The notes beneath the pieces are model-generated. The model was not told the origin of the DNA, made no database searches, and saw nothing but the letters and a program-made list of their open reading frames with translations. This document shows, in pieces, positions 26,052-36,366 of a DNA stretch of 64,000 nucleotides. Numbering within the stretch: the first letter of the stretch is position 1; every line of letters begins with the position of its first letter. Position numbers and translations under genes: made by a program. The stretch spans positions 1 through 64,000 of the forward strand of contig JAFQZR010000001.1 in the NCBI GenBank assembly GCA_017405785.1. Direction: 5' to 3'. The stretch is from Erysipelotrichaceae bacterium (GTDB lineage Bacteria > Bacillota_I > Bacilli_A > Erysipelotrichales > Erysipelotrichaceae).

Positions 26052-26447
26052 TTAACCACGCGGTCTCTTTGGTGGACGGCAGCCGTTATGTGGAATTGGT
26101 GTTACATCGTTAATTGCAGTAATTGTCAGTCCTGCGGTCTGTAATGATCTTACAGCTGATTCTCTACCCGGACCTGGGCCTTTGACGTTGACTTCAACAG
26201 TCTTCATGCCATGGTCAACAGCAGCCTTAGCTGCAGCTTCAGCGGCCTGCTGAGCGGCAAACGGTGTAGATTTACGTGAACCCTTGTAACCGATGGCGCC
26301 GGCACTTGACCAGGCGATGGCATTACCGTGTTCGTCACAGATTGTAACGATGGTATTGTTGAAAGTTGAATGAATGTGGGCAACGCCGGTAGCAATATTC
26401 TTACGTACCTTACGGACACGTCTTGTGGTCTTCTTATTTGTAGCCAT
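26052..26447 (-). CDS. rpsK: 30S ribosomal protein S11
   Basis: 131 residues, normal length. [17 protein letters not shown] and the C-terminal [13 protein letters not shown] are diagnostic. S11 lies on the 30S platform near the E site. Between rpsM and rpoA in standard alpha-operon order; rpsD (S4) is not between them, as in many Firmicutes. Confidence 0.98.
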   Translation of the reverse strand: MATNKKTTRRVRKVRKNIATGVAHIHSTFNNTIVTICDEHGNAIAWSSAGAIGYKGSRKSTPFAAQQAAEAAAKAAVDHGMKTVEVNVKGPGPGRESAVRSLQTAGLTITAINDVTPIPHNGCRPPKRPRG

Positions 26448-26467
26448 TACTATCTTACCTCCTGCCC

Positions 26468-26833
26468 TTATTTCTTCTTATTAGCAACAGTACGACGTGG
26501 TCCCTTACGTGTACGTGCATTAGTCTTGGTTCTCTGACCGTGTACAGGTAATCCCTTTCTATGACGGATTCCTCTGTAGCAGCCGATTTCCATTAAACGC
26601 TTGATGTTTAAGTTGATTTCTCTTCTTAAGTCACCTTCGGTTTTGATCTTGTCGATTTCCTGACGGATTGCGGTTTCCTGAGCTTCAGTTAAGTTCTTTA
26701 CTCTGATAGTCTCATCAACGCCAACCTTAGCTAAAACCTGCTTAGAAGTTGTCAATCCGATACCATAAATATAAGTTAATGCGACTCCCACGCACTTTTC
26801 ACGTGGTAAGTCAACTCCAGCTATACGAGCCAT
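26468..26833 (-). CDS. rpsM: 30S ribosomal protein S13
   Basis: 121 residues. [13 protein letters not shown], the [21 protein letters not shown] block and the basic tail RTVANKKK are typical. S13 contacts the 50S subunit and P-site tRNA. It is 19 nt after rpmJ. Confidence 0.98.
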   Translation of the reverse strand: MARIAGVDLPREKCVGVALTYIYGIGLTTSKQVLAKVGVDETIRVKNLTEAQETAIRQEIDKIKTEGDLRREINLNIKRLMEIGCYRGIRHRKGLPVHGQRTKTNARTRKGPRRTVANKKK

Positions 26834-26852
26834 ATTCTTAATTTACCTCCGA

Positions 26853-26966
26853 TTAACCCTGTCTCTGTTTGTGTTTAGGATTTTCACAAATAACCATAAC
26901 GCGACCTTTACGCTTGATAACGCGGCACTTGTCACAGATAGGTTTGACTGATGGTCTTACTTTCAT
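26853..26966 (-). CDS. rpmJ: 50S ribosomal protein L36
   Basis: 37 codons reading [20 protein letters not shown] at the start and ending PKHKQRQG. The zinc-binding residues C11, C14, C27 and H32 are present, so this is the zinc-bound form. It lies 17 nt after infA, with a good AGGAGG, and is easily missed because of its length. Confidence 0.97.
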   Translation of the reverse strand: MKVRPSVKPICDKCRVIKRKGRVMVICENPKHKQRQG

Positions 26967-26983
26967 AAGTTTTACCTCCTAAA

Positions 26984-27211
26984 TTACTTATGTCTATATG
27001 TAATACGCCCACGTGTTAAATCATATGGTGAGATTTCCAATGAGACTCGATCACCCGGTAAAATGCGGATGTAATTCATACGGATTTTACCAGAAACGTG
27101 GGCCATAATAATGAGCTCATTTGGCAGTTTCACCTTAAACATAGCCCCAGGAAGACATTCCTCGACTATTCCTTCTACTTCAATAACTTCTGATTTATCT
27201 TGCTTTGCCAT
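26984..27211 (-). CDS. infA: Translation initiation factor IF-1
   Basis: 75 residues of an OB fold. [20 protein letters not shown] and the closing [11 protein letters not shown] are diagnostic. IF-1 blocks the ribosomal A site during initiation. The gene follows adk by 6 nt. The methionine aminopeptidase gene usually found at this point in Firmicutes is absent from the cluster. Confidence 0.98.
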   Translation of the reverse strand: MAKQDKSEVIEVEGIVEECLPGAMFKVKLPNELIIMAHVSGKIRMNYIRILPGDRVSLEISPYDLTRGRITYRHK

Positions 27212-27217
27212 CAGGAA

Positions 27218-27898
27218 TTATTTATCCTCCTTATGCTTCTGCTCCCACAGATAGTTATCGATGGTTCTCTCAATGTCGAACCAGACTTTTTCAATTGCCT
27301 GAGAAGCATTGACATCATGTACAAGATTCAGCTTGCGGTAGTGTTCAAGTACCGGTGCTGTTTCCTGACGGTAGCTGTCAAGTCTCTTCTGCAGGGTCTC
27401 GCGGTTATCATCTTTTCTCTGATAGAGTTCACCGCCGCATACATCACAGATACCTTCCTGCTTTGGAGCAAGAGTCAGTAAGTTGTATGTGGCACCGCAG
27501 TTACGGCAGACACGTCTGTTCTCAATACGTGAGATCAGCAGTTCTTCATCTACAACCAGATTGATAACGATTGAGATATCTCTTGATGTCCCGATAACCT
27601 TGGTATCGAATACATTAGCCTGGACGAGAGATCTTGGGAAACCATCCAGAAGATAACCGTTATCACAGTCATCTCTTGATACGCGGTCAACAACCATTTC
27701 AATAACCAGTTCATCTGGAACCAGAAGACCAGCCTGCATGTATTCGCTGGCCTTCTGTCCCAGTTTGGTGTTATTCTTGACCTCTTCCCTAAACATATCG
27801 CCAGTCGAAATGTGAGTAACATCGTAATGTTTCTCAATTAATTCAGACATCGTTCCCTTACCGGCACCGGCAGGGCCCATAATCAATATATTTAGCAT
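27218..27898 (-). CDS. adk: Adenylate kinase
   Basis: 226 residues. P-loop GPAGAGKGT at 8-16 and DGFPRS at 85-90 bind AMP and ATP. The LID holds a four-Cys zinc site (C131, C134, C151, C154), typical of Gram-positive enzymes. It interconverts ATP + AMP and 2 ADP. It lies 8 nt after secY. Confidence 0.98.
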   Translation of the reverse strand: MLNILIMGPAGAGKGTMSELIEKHYDVTHISTGDMFREEVKNNTKLGQKASEYMQAGLLVPDELVIEMVVDRVSRDDCDNGYLLDGFPRSLVQANVFDTKVIGTSRDISIVINLVVDEELLISRIENRRVCRNCGATYNLLTLAPKQEGICDVCGGELYQRKDDNRETLQKRLDSYRQETAPVLEHYRKLNLVHDVNASQAIEKVWFDIERTIDNYLWEQKHKEDK

Positions 27899-27906
27899 AG
27901 TCGTTT

Positions 27907-29226
27907 TTACCTCTTCATGAATCCTTTGTATTCTTTCTGCGTTAACTGATCTTCAAGATCCTTAACAGTCTCCAGAGCAACGCCGACAACGATGATGATG
28001 CTTGTACCACCCATGGTAATAGTACTAGGGATGGATGTGAACATACTTAACAGATGCGGTAATGCTGCAATGAAGCAAAGGAAGATCGCGCCCAGTAACG
28101 TGATACGGTTCAGAACCTTTGAAATGTAGGTCTGAGTCTCAGTACCAGGTCTGATTCCCGGAATATAAGATGAGTTCTTATTCAGATTCTCCGTAATCTT
28201 GGCAGGATCGACCTGCAGATTGGTATAGAAGAATGTGAAGAAGAAGATTAAGACTACATAAATCAGCAGTCCACCGATCTTGCTGAAGTCAGAGATATAA
28301 TCGAATACCCGGATCAGCTTTCTGGTGAAATCAGTTGACTTATAGAAGCTTGCGCTGCTTATCAGAGCCATGATTGTCTTTGGGGCAACCATGATCGTTG
28401 AAGCAAAGATAACTGGAATAACAGATGCAGAGTTTATCTTCAATGGCAGATAGTTCAGGTTTGCACTGTTTCTTCTGTTGGTTGATGAAGTGTACTGGAT
28501 TGGAATCTTTCTGGTAGCCTGTGTTTCAAAGATAACCAGGATGATGATTGCGACGTACATTACAACCAGCAAGGCAAACTTGAGGATGCCGCTGAAGGCT
28601 GCGCCTTCTGCTGCGCCGTTGACCAGTGTAACATATGATGAATAGAACTGATAAGGAAGGTTGGCAATGATACCGGCGAAGATAATCATGGAGATTCCGT
28701 TACCGATTCCGTAACTGGCGATTCTGTCACCGATCCATACCAGGAAGAATGATCCGGCAGTAAGGATCGTTGCGACATACATATAAGATGTGACACTGTT
28801 GTTAACCAGGATACCATAAGCCTTGTCAAATGTCAGGGTTAAGGTATATGCCTGAAGGAAACCCAGTACAACAGCCAGATAACGGGTTATCTTGTCCATC
28901 TTCTGACGGCCCTTCTGACCGTCCTTGGCCAATTCAGCTAAAGGTGGGATGACATCCATTGCCAGCAGTTCGATAACGATACTGCTGGTAATGTACGGTC
29001 CGACACCCATTGAGAATACTGAGAATGTCTGCCATGAGCCGGCACCCAGCATATTCATCATAGTGATCAGGTCATTTCCTGTCAGTCCTGTGACAAGCTT
29101 TGTTGTATCAATGTTAGGAACAGTAATAGCTGCACCTAATCTGAAGATAAACAGCATTCCCAGGGTGAACAGGATTTTGTTACGTGTATCCTTATTCTGG
29201 AATAAGGAAATCAACGTTTTAAACAT
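27907..29226 (-). CDS. secY: Protein translocase subunit SecY
   Basis: 439 residues with ten membrane helices, forming the channel of the Sec translocon. GVGPYITSSIVIELL (plug/TM2), the cytoplasmic loops with ATRKIPIQYTS, and the C-terminal region GVALETVKDLEDQL are typical. It starts 2 nt after the rplO stop codon. Confidence 0.98.
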   Translation of the reverse strand: MFKTLISLFQNKDTRNKILFTLGMLFIFRLGAAITVPNIDTTKLVTGLTGNDLITMMNMLGAGSWQTFSVFSMGVGPYITSSIVIELLAMDVIPPLAELAKDGQKGRQKMDKITRYLAVVLGFLQAYTLTLTFDKAYGILVNNSVTSYMYVATILTAGSFFLVWIGDRIASYGIGNGISMIIFAGIIANLPYQFYSSYVTLVNGAAEGAAFSGILKFALLVVMYVAIIILVIFETQATRKIPIQYTSSTNRRNSANLNYLPLKINSASVIPVIFASTIMVAPKTIMALISSASFYKSTDFTRKLIRVFDYISDFSKIGGLLIYVVLIFFFTFFYTNLQVDPAKITENLNKNSSYIPGIRPGTETQTYISKVLNRITLLGAIFLCFIAALPHLLSMFTSIPSTITMGGTSIIIVVGVALETVKDLEDQLTQKEYKGFMKR

Positions 29227-29228
29227 AA

Positions 29229-29669
29229 TTAGATTACCTCAGCCGTTCCGCCTGCTTTTTCAATCCGGGCAACAGCAGACTTAGAAAATTTATTGGCTTT
29301 TACAGTTAACTTCTTTTCTAATTCACCTTCGCCTAAGACCTTGATTCCGTCTTTAGCATTCTTAATCAAACCCATTTCCTTTAATACTGCAGGAGTGATC
29401 TCGGTGCCGTCATTAAAGTTGTTTAACTGAGATAAATTAATAATTGCATACTCTTTGCGGTTGATGTTGGTGAAACCGCGCTTTGGTAAACGTCTTGCCA
29501 GTGGAGTCTGTCCACCTTCAAAACCTAATTTGCCCATACCGCCGCTTCTGGCCTTCTGGCCTTTGTTACCCTTACCGGCGGTCTTACCGTTACCGCTTCC
29601 CTGGCCACGGCCTAATCTGAAACCATCCTTACGAGCGCCTTCAACAGGCTTTAATTCATGTAATTTCAT
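29229..29669 (-). CDS. rplO: 50S ribosomal protein L15
   Basis: 146 residues. [20 protein letters not shown] and [18 protein letters not shown] are diagnostic. It lies 15 nt after rpsE; the rpmD gene (L30) that normally stands between them is missing. Confidence 0.98.
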   Translation of the reverse strand: MKLHELKPVEGARKDGFRLGRGQGSGNGKTAGKGNKGQKARSGGMGKLGFEGGQTPLARRLPKRGFTNINRKEYAIINLSQLNNFNDGTEITPAVLKEMGLIKNAKDGIKVLGEGELEKKLTVKANKFSKSAVARIEKAGGTAEVI

Positions 29670-29684
29670 TGTGTGACCTCCCTT

Positions 29685-30314
29685 TTAGTAACGGATCTTC
29701 TGAGGTTCTCTGTCTCTTAAGGCAGCAACCTTATCGATTGTCTTCATTGATTTCAGACCGTCAACTGTTGCTCTTACAACGTTGATTGCGGTTCTGGAAC
29801 CCAGACACTTGGAGATAACGTCTGTAACGCCAGCCAGCTCTAAGACCGCACGTACCGGACCGCCGGCGATAACGCCGGTACCGGTAGCAGCCGGACGTAA
29901 GACGACTGAGCCTGCACCGTACTTGCCAACTGCTTCATGAGGAAGAGTTGTGCCAACCAGATTAACTCTGAATACGTTGTGCTGAGCGTCTTCAGTAGCC
30001 TTTCTGATAGCATCTGGAACTTCCTTAGCCTTGCCTGTTCCGAAACCGACACGGCCCTTTCTGTCACCGACAACTACCAGGGCTGAGAAACGCATTCTAC
30101 GGCCGCCCTTTACAACCTTAGTGATACGGTTGATCTTGACTACGCGTTCTTCAAATTCCTTTTCCTGACGTTCAGGTCTTCTGTTGTTGTTACGACGGAA
30201 GTTACCCTGACGTCTCTGTGGTCTTTCAGACTTTTCAGCTGTTTCAGCAGGAGCTTCTTCAACTGCAACTTTTTCTTCAACTACTTCTGTAGCCATTGTT
30301 TCATTATTAGCCAT
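29685..30314 (-). CDS. rpsE: 30S ribosomal protein S5 with N-terminal extension
   Basis: 209 residues against about 166 in Bacillus. The standard S5 core begins near 54 ([19 protein letters not shown]) and includes [15 protein letters not shown]. The first ~50 residues are extra: an acidic part rich in Glu/Ala/Val, then a basic Arg/Asn-rich part ([10 protein letters not shown]). The start has a good AGGAGG and the extension is in frame with nothing interrupting it. S5 lines the mRNA entry channel next to S3, which here has a matching tail. Confidence 0.97.
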   Translation of the reverse strand: MANNETMATEVVEEKVAVEEAPAETAEKSERPQRRQGNFRRNNNRRPERQEKEFEERVVKINRITKVVKGGRRMRFSALVVVGDRKGRVGFGTGKAKEVPDAIRKATEDAQHNVFRVNLVGTTLPHEAVGKYGAGSVVLRPAATGTGVIAGGPVRAVLELAGVTDVISKCLGSRTAINVVRATVDGLKSMKTIDKVAALRDREPQKIRY

Positions 30315-30325
30315 TGATTATCCTC

Positions 30326-30682
30326 CTAGAACTCTAAACCAGCTTCTCTTGCTGCTTCTGCAAGTGCCTTTACTCTACCGTGATACAGGTAACCGCCACG
30401 GTCGAATACTACTTTTGTGATGTTCTTTTCCAGAGCACGCTTGGCGAGTTCAGTGCCTACAGTCTTAGCTGCTTCAACGTTACCGCCATTAGCCAGCTTT
30501 AACTGTTCAGAACTTGCTGATACCAGGGTGTGTCCCTTTGTATCGTCAATGATCTGAGCCTGAATATTAGCGTTAGAACGGAAAACATTTAAACGTGGAC
30601 ATTCGGCTGTTCCGGATACTTTGGTACGTACACGGGCATGACGACGTAATCTGTCAACATTTCTTGATCTAGTTTTTAACAT
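30326..30682 (-). CDS. rplR: 50S ribosomal protein L18
   Basis: 118 residues. [23 protein letters not shown]-type start and [20 protein letters not shown] are typical. L18 binds 5S rRNA. It lies between rplF and rpsE in the usual spc order. Confidence 0.98.
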   Translation of the reverse strand: MLKTRSRNVDRLRRHARVRTKVSGTAECPRLNVFRSNANIQAQIIDDTKGHTLVSASSEQLKLANGGNVEAAKTVGTELAKRALEKNITKVVFDRGGYLYHGRVKALAEAAREAGLEF

Positions 30683-30703
30683 ATCCTATCTCCTTTCCCT
30701 GTT

Positions 30704-31243
30704 CTAAGCAGCTGTCTTACCTTCCTTACGACGGATGTGCTCATCCTTGTAAGCGATACCCTTACCCTTGTATGGTTCAGGCTTTCTGACTGCTCTGATG
30801 TTTGCGGCTAATTCGCCGACTCTCTGCTTATCGATTCCGGAAACAATGATCTGATCCTGCTTCGGAGTTTCGATCTTCAGACCTTCTTCTGCTACGATTA
30901 CTACCGGATGAGAATAACCCATATTCAGAGTTAACTTGTTATCCTTGGCTTCAGCTCTGTAGCCAACACCAGTAATCTGTAATTCCTTCTTGAATCCTTC
31001 TGATACACCGACAACCATGTTGTGGAGTAAAGCTCTTGTCGTGCCGTGTAACTGCTTGACATGCTTCTCATCATTAGGACGTTTTACGGTGAGTTCAGCA
31101 CCGTTCTGTTCAATTTTCATTCTTGAATCGAACTGACGAGTTAAAGTTCCCTTAGGTCCCTTAACAGTCACCTCATTACCTTCTGAAATTGTGAGTTCAA
31201 CTCCAGCAGGAATGGTAATCGTTTTATTACCGATACGTGACAT
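30704..31243 (-). CDS. rplF: 50S ribosomal protein L6
   Basis: 179 residues, two copies of the L6 fold. [16 protein letters not shown] and the C-terminal [12 protein letters not shown] are diagnostic. It lies near the sarcin-ricin loop. Confidence 0.98.
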   Translation of the reverse strand: MSRIGNKTITIPAGVELTISEGNEVTVKGPKGTLTRQFDSRMKIEQNGAELTVKRPNDEKHVKQLHGTTRALLHNMVVGVSEGFKKELQITGVGYRAEAKDNKLTLNMGYSHPVVIVAEEGLKIETPKQDQIIVSGIDKQRVGELAANIRAVRKPEPYKGKGIAYKDEHIRRKEGKTAA

Positions 31244-31264
31244 TCTCTTACCTCTTTCTACTTA

Positions 31265-31660
31265 TTACCAAACATAGGCAAGAACTTCACCGCCAACGTG
31301 AGCAGCCTTGGCATCCTTATCTGTCATGATACCCTTTGAGGTTGACAGGATAGCGATACCTAAACCGTTCAGAACTCTTGGCAGTTTATCAGCCTGAGCA
31401 TAAACTCTCAAACCAGGTTTGGAAATACGCTTTAAGCCGGTAATGACTTTCTCGTCGTTTTTGCCATACTTTAATGTAACAACAATGTTCTTATGAGCAT
31501 CGCCTTCAACTGCGAAGTCAGTGATGTAACCTTCTTCTTTCAGGATTCTGGCGATTTCTAACTTTTCTTTGCTGGAAGGAATGACAACACTTTCATGCTT
31601 GGCTCCTACAGCGTTGCGAATGCGTGTAAGCATATCGGCGATTGGATCTGTAACCATCAT
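31265..31660 (-). CDS. rpsH: 30S ribosomal protein S8
   Basis: 131 residues. [15 protein letters not shown] and the C-terminal [13 protein letters not shown] region are typical. Two consecutive ATGs start the frame; GGAGG is 10 nt from the first, so the first was kept. In other bacteria S8 autoregulates the spc operon. Confidence 0.98.
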   Translation of the reverse strand: MMVTDPIADMLTRIRNAVGAKHESVVIPSSKEKLEIARILKEEGYITDFAVEGDAHKNIVVTLKYGKNDEKVITGLKRISKPGLRVYAQADKLPRVLNGLGIAILSTSKGIMTDKDAKAAHVGGEVLAYVW

Positions 31661-31678
31661 AATTTCTGTTCCTCCTTC

Positions 31679-31864
31679 TTACCAGCTGGCCTTTCTGACA
31701 CCCGGAATCTGACCTGCATAGGCTAATTCACGGAAGCAGATACGGCATAATTTGTATTTTCTTAATACAGAGTGAGGTCTTCCGCAGCGCTCACAACGAG
31801 TGTATTCTCTAACGGAATACTTGGCAGGCTTATTGGCCTTATTGATCATTGCTTTCTTTGCCAT
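31679..31864 (-). CDS. rpsZ: 30S ribosomal protein S14, type Z
   Basis: 61 residues, the short zinc-binding form, with CERC and CRIC pairs (residues about 24-43) around [11 protein letters not shown]. The zinc-free long form is not in this cluster. Standard position between rplE and rpsH. Confidence 0.98.
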   Translation of the reverse strand: MAKKAMINKANKPAKYSVREYTRCERCGRPHSVLRKYKLCRICFRELAYAGQIPGVRKASW

Positions 31865-31875
31865 TGTCTAACCTC

Positions 31876-32415
31876 CTACTTGGTGAATGGCATACCCAGT
31901 TCTTCTAATAATGTGTATGCTTCTTCATTTGTCTTGGCTGTGGTAACGATAACGATATCCATGCCTCTGACGATTGTGACCTTATCATAATTGATTTCAG
32001 GGAAAATGAGCTGTTCCTTGACACCTAAGGTGTAGTTTCCTCTGCCGTCAAATGCAGTTCTGGAAACACCTCTGAAGTCTCTGACTCTTGGTAAACTGAT
32101 TGAAACCAGCTTATCAAAGAAGTCATACATTCTTTCGCCTCTTAAGGTAACCTTGCAGCCGATCTGCATGCCTTCACGTAACTTGAAGTTAGCGATTGAC
32201 TTCTTGGCTCTGGTGATGACAGGCTTCTGACCTGTGATCTGTGTTAATTCGGCAACAGCTTCTTCCAATGCCTTCGGATTGCTGATGGCATCGCCGACGC
32301 CCATGTTGACAACGATCTTGACTAACTTAGGGCATTCCATGACGGAAGAGTAATTGTAACGTTCCATCATTTTCTTAACGATTTCTTCGTTGTATCTCTG
32401 ATTTAAACGATTCAT
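31876..32415 (-). CDS. rplE: 50S ribosomal protein L5
   Basis: 179 residues. [30 protein letters not shown] and the closing [14 protein letters not shown] are diagnostic. L5 binds 5S rRNA and contacts S13 across the subunit bridge. Confidence 0.98.
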   Translation of the reverse strand: MNRLNQRYNEEIVKKMMERYNYSSVMECPKLVKIVVNMGVGDAISNPKALEEAVAELTQITGQKPVITRAKKSIANFKLREGMQIGCKVTLRGERMYDFFDKLVSISLPRVRDFRGVSRTAFDGRGNYTLGVKEQLIFPEINYDKVTIVRGMDIVIVTTAKTNEEAYTLLEELGMPFTK

Positions 32416-32426
32416 TTAGCTCCTCC

Positions 32427-32753
32427 CTATTTCTTCTTCTTATCGGCCTTGATTTCCTTGCCGGTCTTCTTGTTGATTCTTACTTTCTTATCGCCGTTTA
32501 CTACGTAACCGACGCGGCCAGCCTTCTTTGCCTTAGCATCATATAACATGACGTTAGAAGCATCGATTGGGGCTTCCTGAGATTCAATACCGCCATCAGG
32601 ATTCAGCTGAGTAGGTCTTAAGGCCTTCTTGCGGATATTGACGCCTTCTACTACGACCTGGTTCTTTGCTTCATAAGTAGCCAGGACTTCACCGGTCACA
32701 CCCTTATCCTTGCCGGCAATAACCATAACTCTATCACCTTTTCTGATCTTCAT
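32427..32753 (-). CDS. rplX: 50S ribosomal protein L24
   Basis: 108 residues with an N-terminal KOW motif (KGDRVMVIAGKDKGVTGEV). An assembly initiator that binds the 5' part of 23S rRNA. It ends in a Lys-rich tail. Confidence 0.98.
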   Translation of the reverse strand: MKIRKGDRVMVIAGKDKGVTGEVLATYEAKNQVVVEGVNIRKKALRPTQLNPDGGIESQEAPIDASNVMLYDAKAKKAGRVGYVVNGDKKVRINKKTGKEIKADKKKK

Positions 32754-32764
32754 GTGACTTCCTC

Positions 32765-33133
32765 CTATAATACTTCAGAAGCTAAAGAAGCGATCTTGGT
32801 ATATTCCTTTTCTCTTACTTCTCTGGCAACTGGTCCGAAAATACGTGTGCCTACCGGAGACTTGTCATCCTTGATGATAACTGCAGCGTTGTCATCAAAT
32901 CTGATGTATGTTCCGTTAGCTCTTCTTACTGGATATGTTGTTCTGACGATAACGCACTTGACAACATCACTCTTCTTAACAGTTCCGTTAGGAGTAGCAG
33001 ACTTGACTGTTGCTACAACAACGTCACCGACTGAAGCGCTTCTTCTGCGGCTTCCGCCTAAGCAACGGATAACCAGCACTTCCTTAGCACCAGTGTTATC
33101 AGCGACTTTTAACCTTGTTTCATTCTGAATCAT
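32765..33133 (-). CDS. rplN: 50S ribosomal protein L14
   Basis: 122 residues. [18 protein letters not shown] and [20 protein letters not shown] are diagnostic. L14 contacts 16S rRNA and is the docking site of the silencing factor RsfS. Confidence 0.98.
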   Translation of the reverse strand: MIQNETRLKVADNTGAKEVLVIRCLGGSRRRSASVGDVVVATVKSATPNGTVKKSDVVKCVIVRTTYPVRRANGTYIRFDDNAAVIIKDDKSPVGTRIFGPVAREVREKEYTKIASLASEVL

Positions 33134-33144
33134 AAGTCAACCTC

Positions 33145-33405
33145 CTATAACACTACTGCCTTTTCAACAACCTTTAATAAGCGGAAACGCTTTGTTGCTG
33201 ATAAAGGTCTTGTTTCCATGATGGTAACTGTATCACCCATTTTAGCTTCATTGTTCTCATCATGAGCAACGAACTTCTTTGAGTATTTTGTACGCTTACC
33301 ATACATGCCATGTCTTTTACTAGTAGAGACTTCAACTACGATAGTCTTTTCCATCTTATCAGATACGACTACGCCCTGATAAACCTTACGATGTGTTCTT
33401 TCCAT
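33145..33405 (-). CDS. rpsQ: 30S ribosomal protein S17
   Basis: 86 residues, OB fold. [19 protein letters not shown] and [13 protein letters not shown] are typical. Primary 16S rRNA binder. Confidence 0.98.
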   Translation of the reverse strand: MERTHRKVYQGVVVSDKMEKTIVVEVSTSKRHGMYGKRTKYSKKFVAHDENNEAKMGDTVTIMETRPLSATKRFRLLKVVEKAVVL

Positions 33406-33424
33406 ACCTTAGTCCTCCCTACTG

Positions 33425-33625
33425 TTAAGCCCTGCCACTTTCACGCTCAGTCAGAACGGTCTTAATGCGGGCGATTGTCTTGCGAATTTCCTTAATTCTG
33501 GCAGGATTCTCCAGAACGCCTGTAGCCTGCTGGAATCTGAGGTTAAATAATTCTTCTTTAAGAGTATCGATCTGCTTGTTTAAGTCTAAATCGCTCTGTT
33601 CGCGGATTTCCTTCATCTTTTCCAT
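33425..33625 (-). CDS. rpmC: 50S ribosomal protein L29
   Basis: 66 residues, two helices. [23 protein letters not shown] is the family core. Located at the tunnel exit near L23. Confidence 0.98.
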   Translation of the reverse strand: MEKMKEIREQSDLDLNKQIDTLKEELFNLRFQQATGVLENPARIKEIRKTIARIKTVLTERESGRA

Positions 33626-33627
33626 AG

Positions 33628-34047
33628 TTATTTAGCCTCCTCTCCTCTTTTGACGAAACGTGTCTTGATAGGAAGCTTCTGAGCAGCCAGACGTAATGCT
33701 TCTCTGGCGACTTCTTCAGGAACTTCTGCTACTTCAAATAAAACACGTCCTGCCTGGACTACTGCTACCCAGCTGTCCGGGGCACCCTTACCACTACCCA
33801 TACGGACTTCCAATGGCTTTTTAGTCTTAGGCATGTGTGGGAATATCTTGATCCAGACCTTACCACCACGCTTCATGTTACGAGTCATGGCAACACGGGC
33901 GGCCTCGATCTGATTGTTAGTAATATAAGCGCCTTCTTCGGCAACAATGCCGTATTCGCCAAATGTTACTTCTCTGCCTGCCTTGCTGCGTCCTTCATAA
34001 CTGACGCGGTGAGGTCTTCTATATTTAACTCTTTTAGGCGTTAACAT
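33628..34047 (-). CDS. rplP: 50S ribosomal protein L16
   Basis: 139 residues. [14 protein letters not shown] and the [20 protein letters not shown] block are diagnostic. Its start overlaps the rpsC end by 14 bp, so the two are translationally coupled. Confidence 0.98.
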   Translation of the reverse strand: MLTPKRVKYRRPHRVSYEGRSKAGREVTFGEYGIVAEEGAYITNNQIEAARVAMTRNMKRGGKVWIKIFPHMPKTKKPLEVRMGSGKGAPDSWVAVVQAGRVLFEVAEVPEEVAREALRLAAQKLPIKTRFVKRGEEAK

Positions 34048-34813
34048 TCTCTGTTACCTCCTTTTTCTCAGCTGGTGCTTCCTGTCTTGGTTCTCTTGGA
34101 GCACGATTGTCGCGTCTGTTGTTACGTCTGCGATCGTTTCTCTGACCTGAGAACTTCGGAGCTTCAGGATCCTTAACCATTTCGCCTCTGGCAACTTCGC
34201 CGCGGCAGATCCATACCTTGACACCTAATCTGCCATATGTAGTAGCTGCTTCAGCTAATGCATAGTCGATGTCGGCTCTTAAAGTATGTAATGGGGTGAC
34301 ACCTTCTGAATATCCTTCACTTCTGGCAATATCAGCACCGCCTAAACGGCCTGCTACTGCGGTCTTGATGCCCTTGGCACCGGCGCGCATTGTCTTCTGG
34401 ATTGCCTTCTTCTGAGCAGTACGGAAGCTGGCTCTCTGTTCGAGCTGTTCAGCAATGCTCTTGGCAACGATTGTTGCATCCAGATCAGGGTTAGCGATCT
34501 CGACAACGCTGATGCCTACGGTCTTATTACCGGTTAACTTGACCAGATCCTTCTTGATCTTTTCAATGTTTTCACCGTTTGTACCGATGACTACACCCGG
34601 ACGGGCAGTCTTGATGACGATATCAACCTTGTTCTTCTGTCTTTCGATTTCGATGTGGCTGACATAGGCATCCTTGAGAGCTTTGAATAAGAACTTACGA
34701 ATCTTAATGTCTTCCTGTAATAATGTGCCATATTCCTTTTCTGCGAACCACTTTGATTCCCAGTCACGGATGATACCAACACGTAATCCTACCGGTGATA
34801 CTTTCTGACCCAT
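34034..34813 (-). CDS. rpsC: 30S ribosomal protein S3 with C-terminal tail
   Basis: 259 residues against about 218 in Bacillus. The KH domain ([21 protein letters not shown]) and the end of the core ([16 protein letters not shown]) are standard. About 40 extra residues follow, rich in Arg/Asn then Glu/Pro/Ala ([20 protein letters not shown]). The chosen ATG at 34813 gives MGQKVSP, preceded by AGGAGG; a start ten codons upstream is not conserved. The tail lies by the mRNA entry pore beside the S5 extension. Confidence 0.97.
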   Translation of the reverse strand: MGQKVSPVGLRVGIIRDWESKWFAEKEYGTLLQEDIKIRKFLFKALKDAYVSHIEIERQKNKVDIVIKTARPGVVIGTNGENIEKIKKDLVKLTGNKTVGISVVEIANPDLDATIVAKSIAEQLEQRASFRTAQKKAIQKTMRAGAKGIKTAVAGRLGGADIARSEGYSEGVTPLHTLRADIDYALAEAATTYGRLGVKVWICRGEVARGEMVKDPEAPKFSGQRNDRRRNNRRDNRAPREPRQEAPAEKKEVTENVNA

Positions 34814-34823
34814 ATGTCTCCTC

Positions 34824-35159
34824 CTATTCTCTCTCGTCAACAACCACTGTGATGTGGCTCTGACGCTTCATGATTGGACTTGCTGAGCCCTTGGCTCTTG
34901 GCATCCAACGCTTTAAAGTTCTGGCTTCGTCGGCATAGCATGCCTTGACGAATAATTTTTCTTCATCCAGGTTGTGATTGTGTGTAGCGTTGGCTACTGC
35001 AGAATTCAGAACCTTTAAGATGATCGGTGATGTAGCACGCGGCGTGAACTTTAAGATGGCCTGTGCTTCCTTGATGTCCTTACCTCTGATAAGATCCAGA
35101 ACCAGTCTGGTCTTGCGGGCTGACCGGCGTACTGATTTAGCTGTTGCTTTAACTTCCAT
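34824..35159 (-). CDS. rplV: 50S ribosomal protein L22
   Basis: 111 residues. [20 protein letters not shown] and the hairpin tip region [15 protein letters not shown], which reaches the exit-tunnel constriction where macrolides bind, are present. Confidence 0.98.
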   Translation of the reverse strand: MEVKATAKSVRRSARKTRLVLDLIRGKDIKEAQAILKFTPRATSPIILKVLNSAVANATHNHNLDEEKLFVKACYADEARTLKRWMPRAKGSASPIMKRQSHITVVVDERE

Positions 35160-35172
35160 ATCGGTTTACCTC

Positions 35173-35448
35173 CTATCTGCCCTTCTTATCTTCTTCGGTG
35201 TGTCCGCCGAACTTTCTGGTCGGGACGAATTCACCTAACTTATGACCTACCATGTCTTCAGTGACATAGACAGGAACGTGTTCCTTGCCGTTGTAAACTG
35301 CGAAAGTGTGTTCCAGGAAAGCAGGGAAAATTGTTGAACGGCGTGACCAGGTCTTGATGACTTCTTTTTTGCCAGCCTTGTTCATAGCTTCAACCTTTTT
35401 CATCAGATGTTCATCTACGAATGGTCCTTTTCTAATACTACGACTCAT
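35173..35448 (-). CDS. rpsS: 30S ribosomal protein S19
   Basis: 91 residues. [20 protein letters not shown] and [10 protein letters not shown] are diagnostic. It pairs with S13 at the head of the 30S. Confidence 0.98.
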   Translation of the reverse strand: MSRSIRKGPFVDEHLMKKVEAMNKAGKKEVIKTWSRRSTIFPAFLEHTFAVYNGKEHVPVYVTEDMVGHKLGEFVPTRKFGGHTEEDKKGR

Positions 35449-35466
35449 TTTTCTCTCCTCCTATTC

Positions 35467-36300
35467 TTACTTAGCGTTACGACGACGTACGATTAAATCG
35501 CTTGACGCTTTCTTTTTCTTGCGGGTCTTTACACCCATGGCTTTCTTGCCCCATGGAGTCATTGGTGACTTACGTCCAACTGGAGCTCTGCCTTCACCAC
35601 CACCGTGTGGATGGTCTACAGGGTTCATTGCTGAACCTCTGACTGTTGGTCTTTCACCAAGCCAGCGAGTTCTTCCGGCCTTGCCGATGTTGACCAGTGA
35701 ATGGTCACCGTTGCCGACTACACCGATTGTAGCTCTGCAGTTATTTAAGAACTTTCTTACTTCGCCGCTTGATAATCTTACTAATACGTATTTGCCTTCA
35801 GAACCCAGGATCTGAGCACTGCAACCGGCACTTCTGGCGATCTGGCCGCCCTTGCCAGGCTTTAATTCCAGATTGTGAATGAATGTACCGTCAGGCATGT
35901 TGCATAACTGGCAGCAGTTGCCGACCTTGATGTCAGCGCTGTCACCGGAGACAACTGTCATACCGACCTTTAATGTCTCTGGGGCGATGATATAACGTTT
36001 TTCGCCGTCTGCATAGTTTAACAGAGCAATGTTTGCGCTTCTGTTTGGATCGTATTCGATAGCTGCAACCTTAGCAGGAACATTGTCCTTGTTACGCTTG
36101 AAGTCGATGATACGATATGATCTCTTATGGCCGCCGCCCTGATGACGGGTGGTGATTCTTCCTGTATTGTTACGTCCGCCCTGGGATTTAACAGGTGCTA
36201 ATAATGAACGTTCAGGTGTTGACTTTGTGATTTCACTGAAATCCAATGACGTCATGTTTCTGCGGCCGTTTGTCGTAGGCTTATATTTCTTGATGCCCAT
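35467..36300 (-). CDS. rplB: 50S ribosomal protein L2
   Basis: 277 residues. [11 protein letters not shown] at the start and the peptidyl-transferase region [19 protein letters not shown] with the conserved His are present. Unlike its neighbours it is preceded by a 66-nt intercistronic region with a small hairpin. Confidence 0.98.
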   Translation of the reverse strand: MGIKKYKPTTNGRRNMTSLDFSEITKSTPERSLLAPVKSQGGRNNTGRITTRHQGGGHKRSYRIIDFKRNKDNVPAKVAAIEYDPNRSANIALLNYADGEKRYIIAPETLKVGMTVVSGDSADIKVGNCCQLCNMPDGTFIHNLELKPGKGGQIARSAGCSAQILGSEGKYVLVRLSSGEVRKFLNNCRATIGVVGNGDHSLVNIGKAGRTRWLGERPTVRGSAMNPVDHPHGGGEGRAPVGRKSPMTPWGKKAMGVKTRKKKKASSDLIVRRRNAK

Positions 36301-36366
36301 GATTTTTACTCCTCCTTACGCATTGATATCCGGAAATAGCGTTCTTCTTCCGATAATTGTATTTTT
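36301..36366 (-). promoter_or_regulatory. Intercistronic rplB leader or rplW trailer with hairpin
   Basis: Other gaps in the cluster are about 2-20 nt; this is 66 nt. On minus CGGAA and TTCCG pair around a 12-nt loop, and a good AAGGAGGAG precedes rplB. It may be a processing or regulatory site. Confidence 0.3.
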
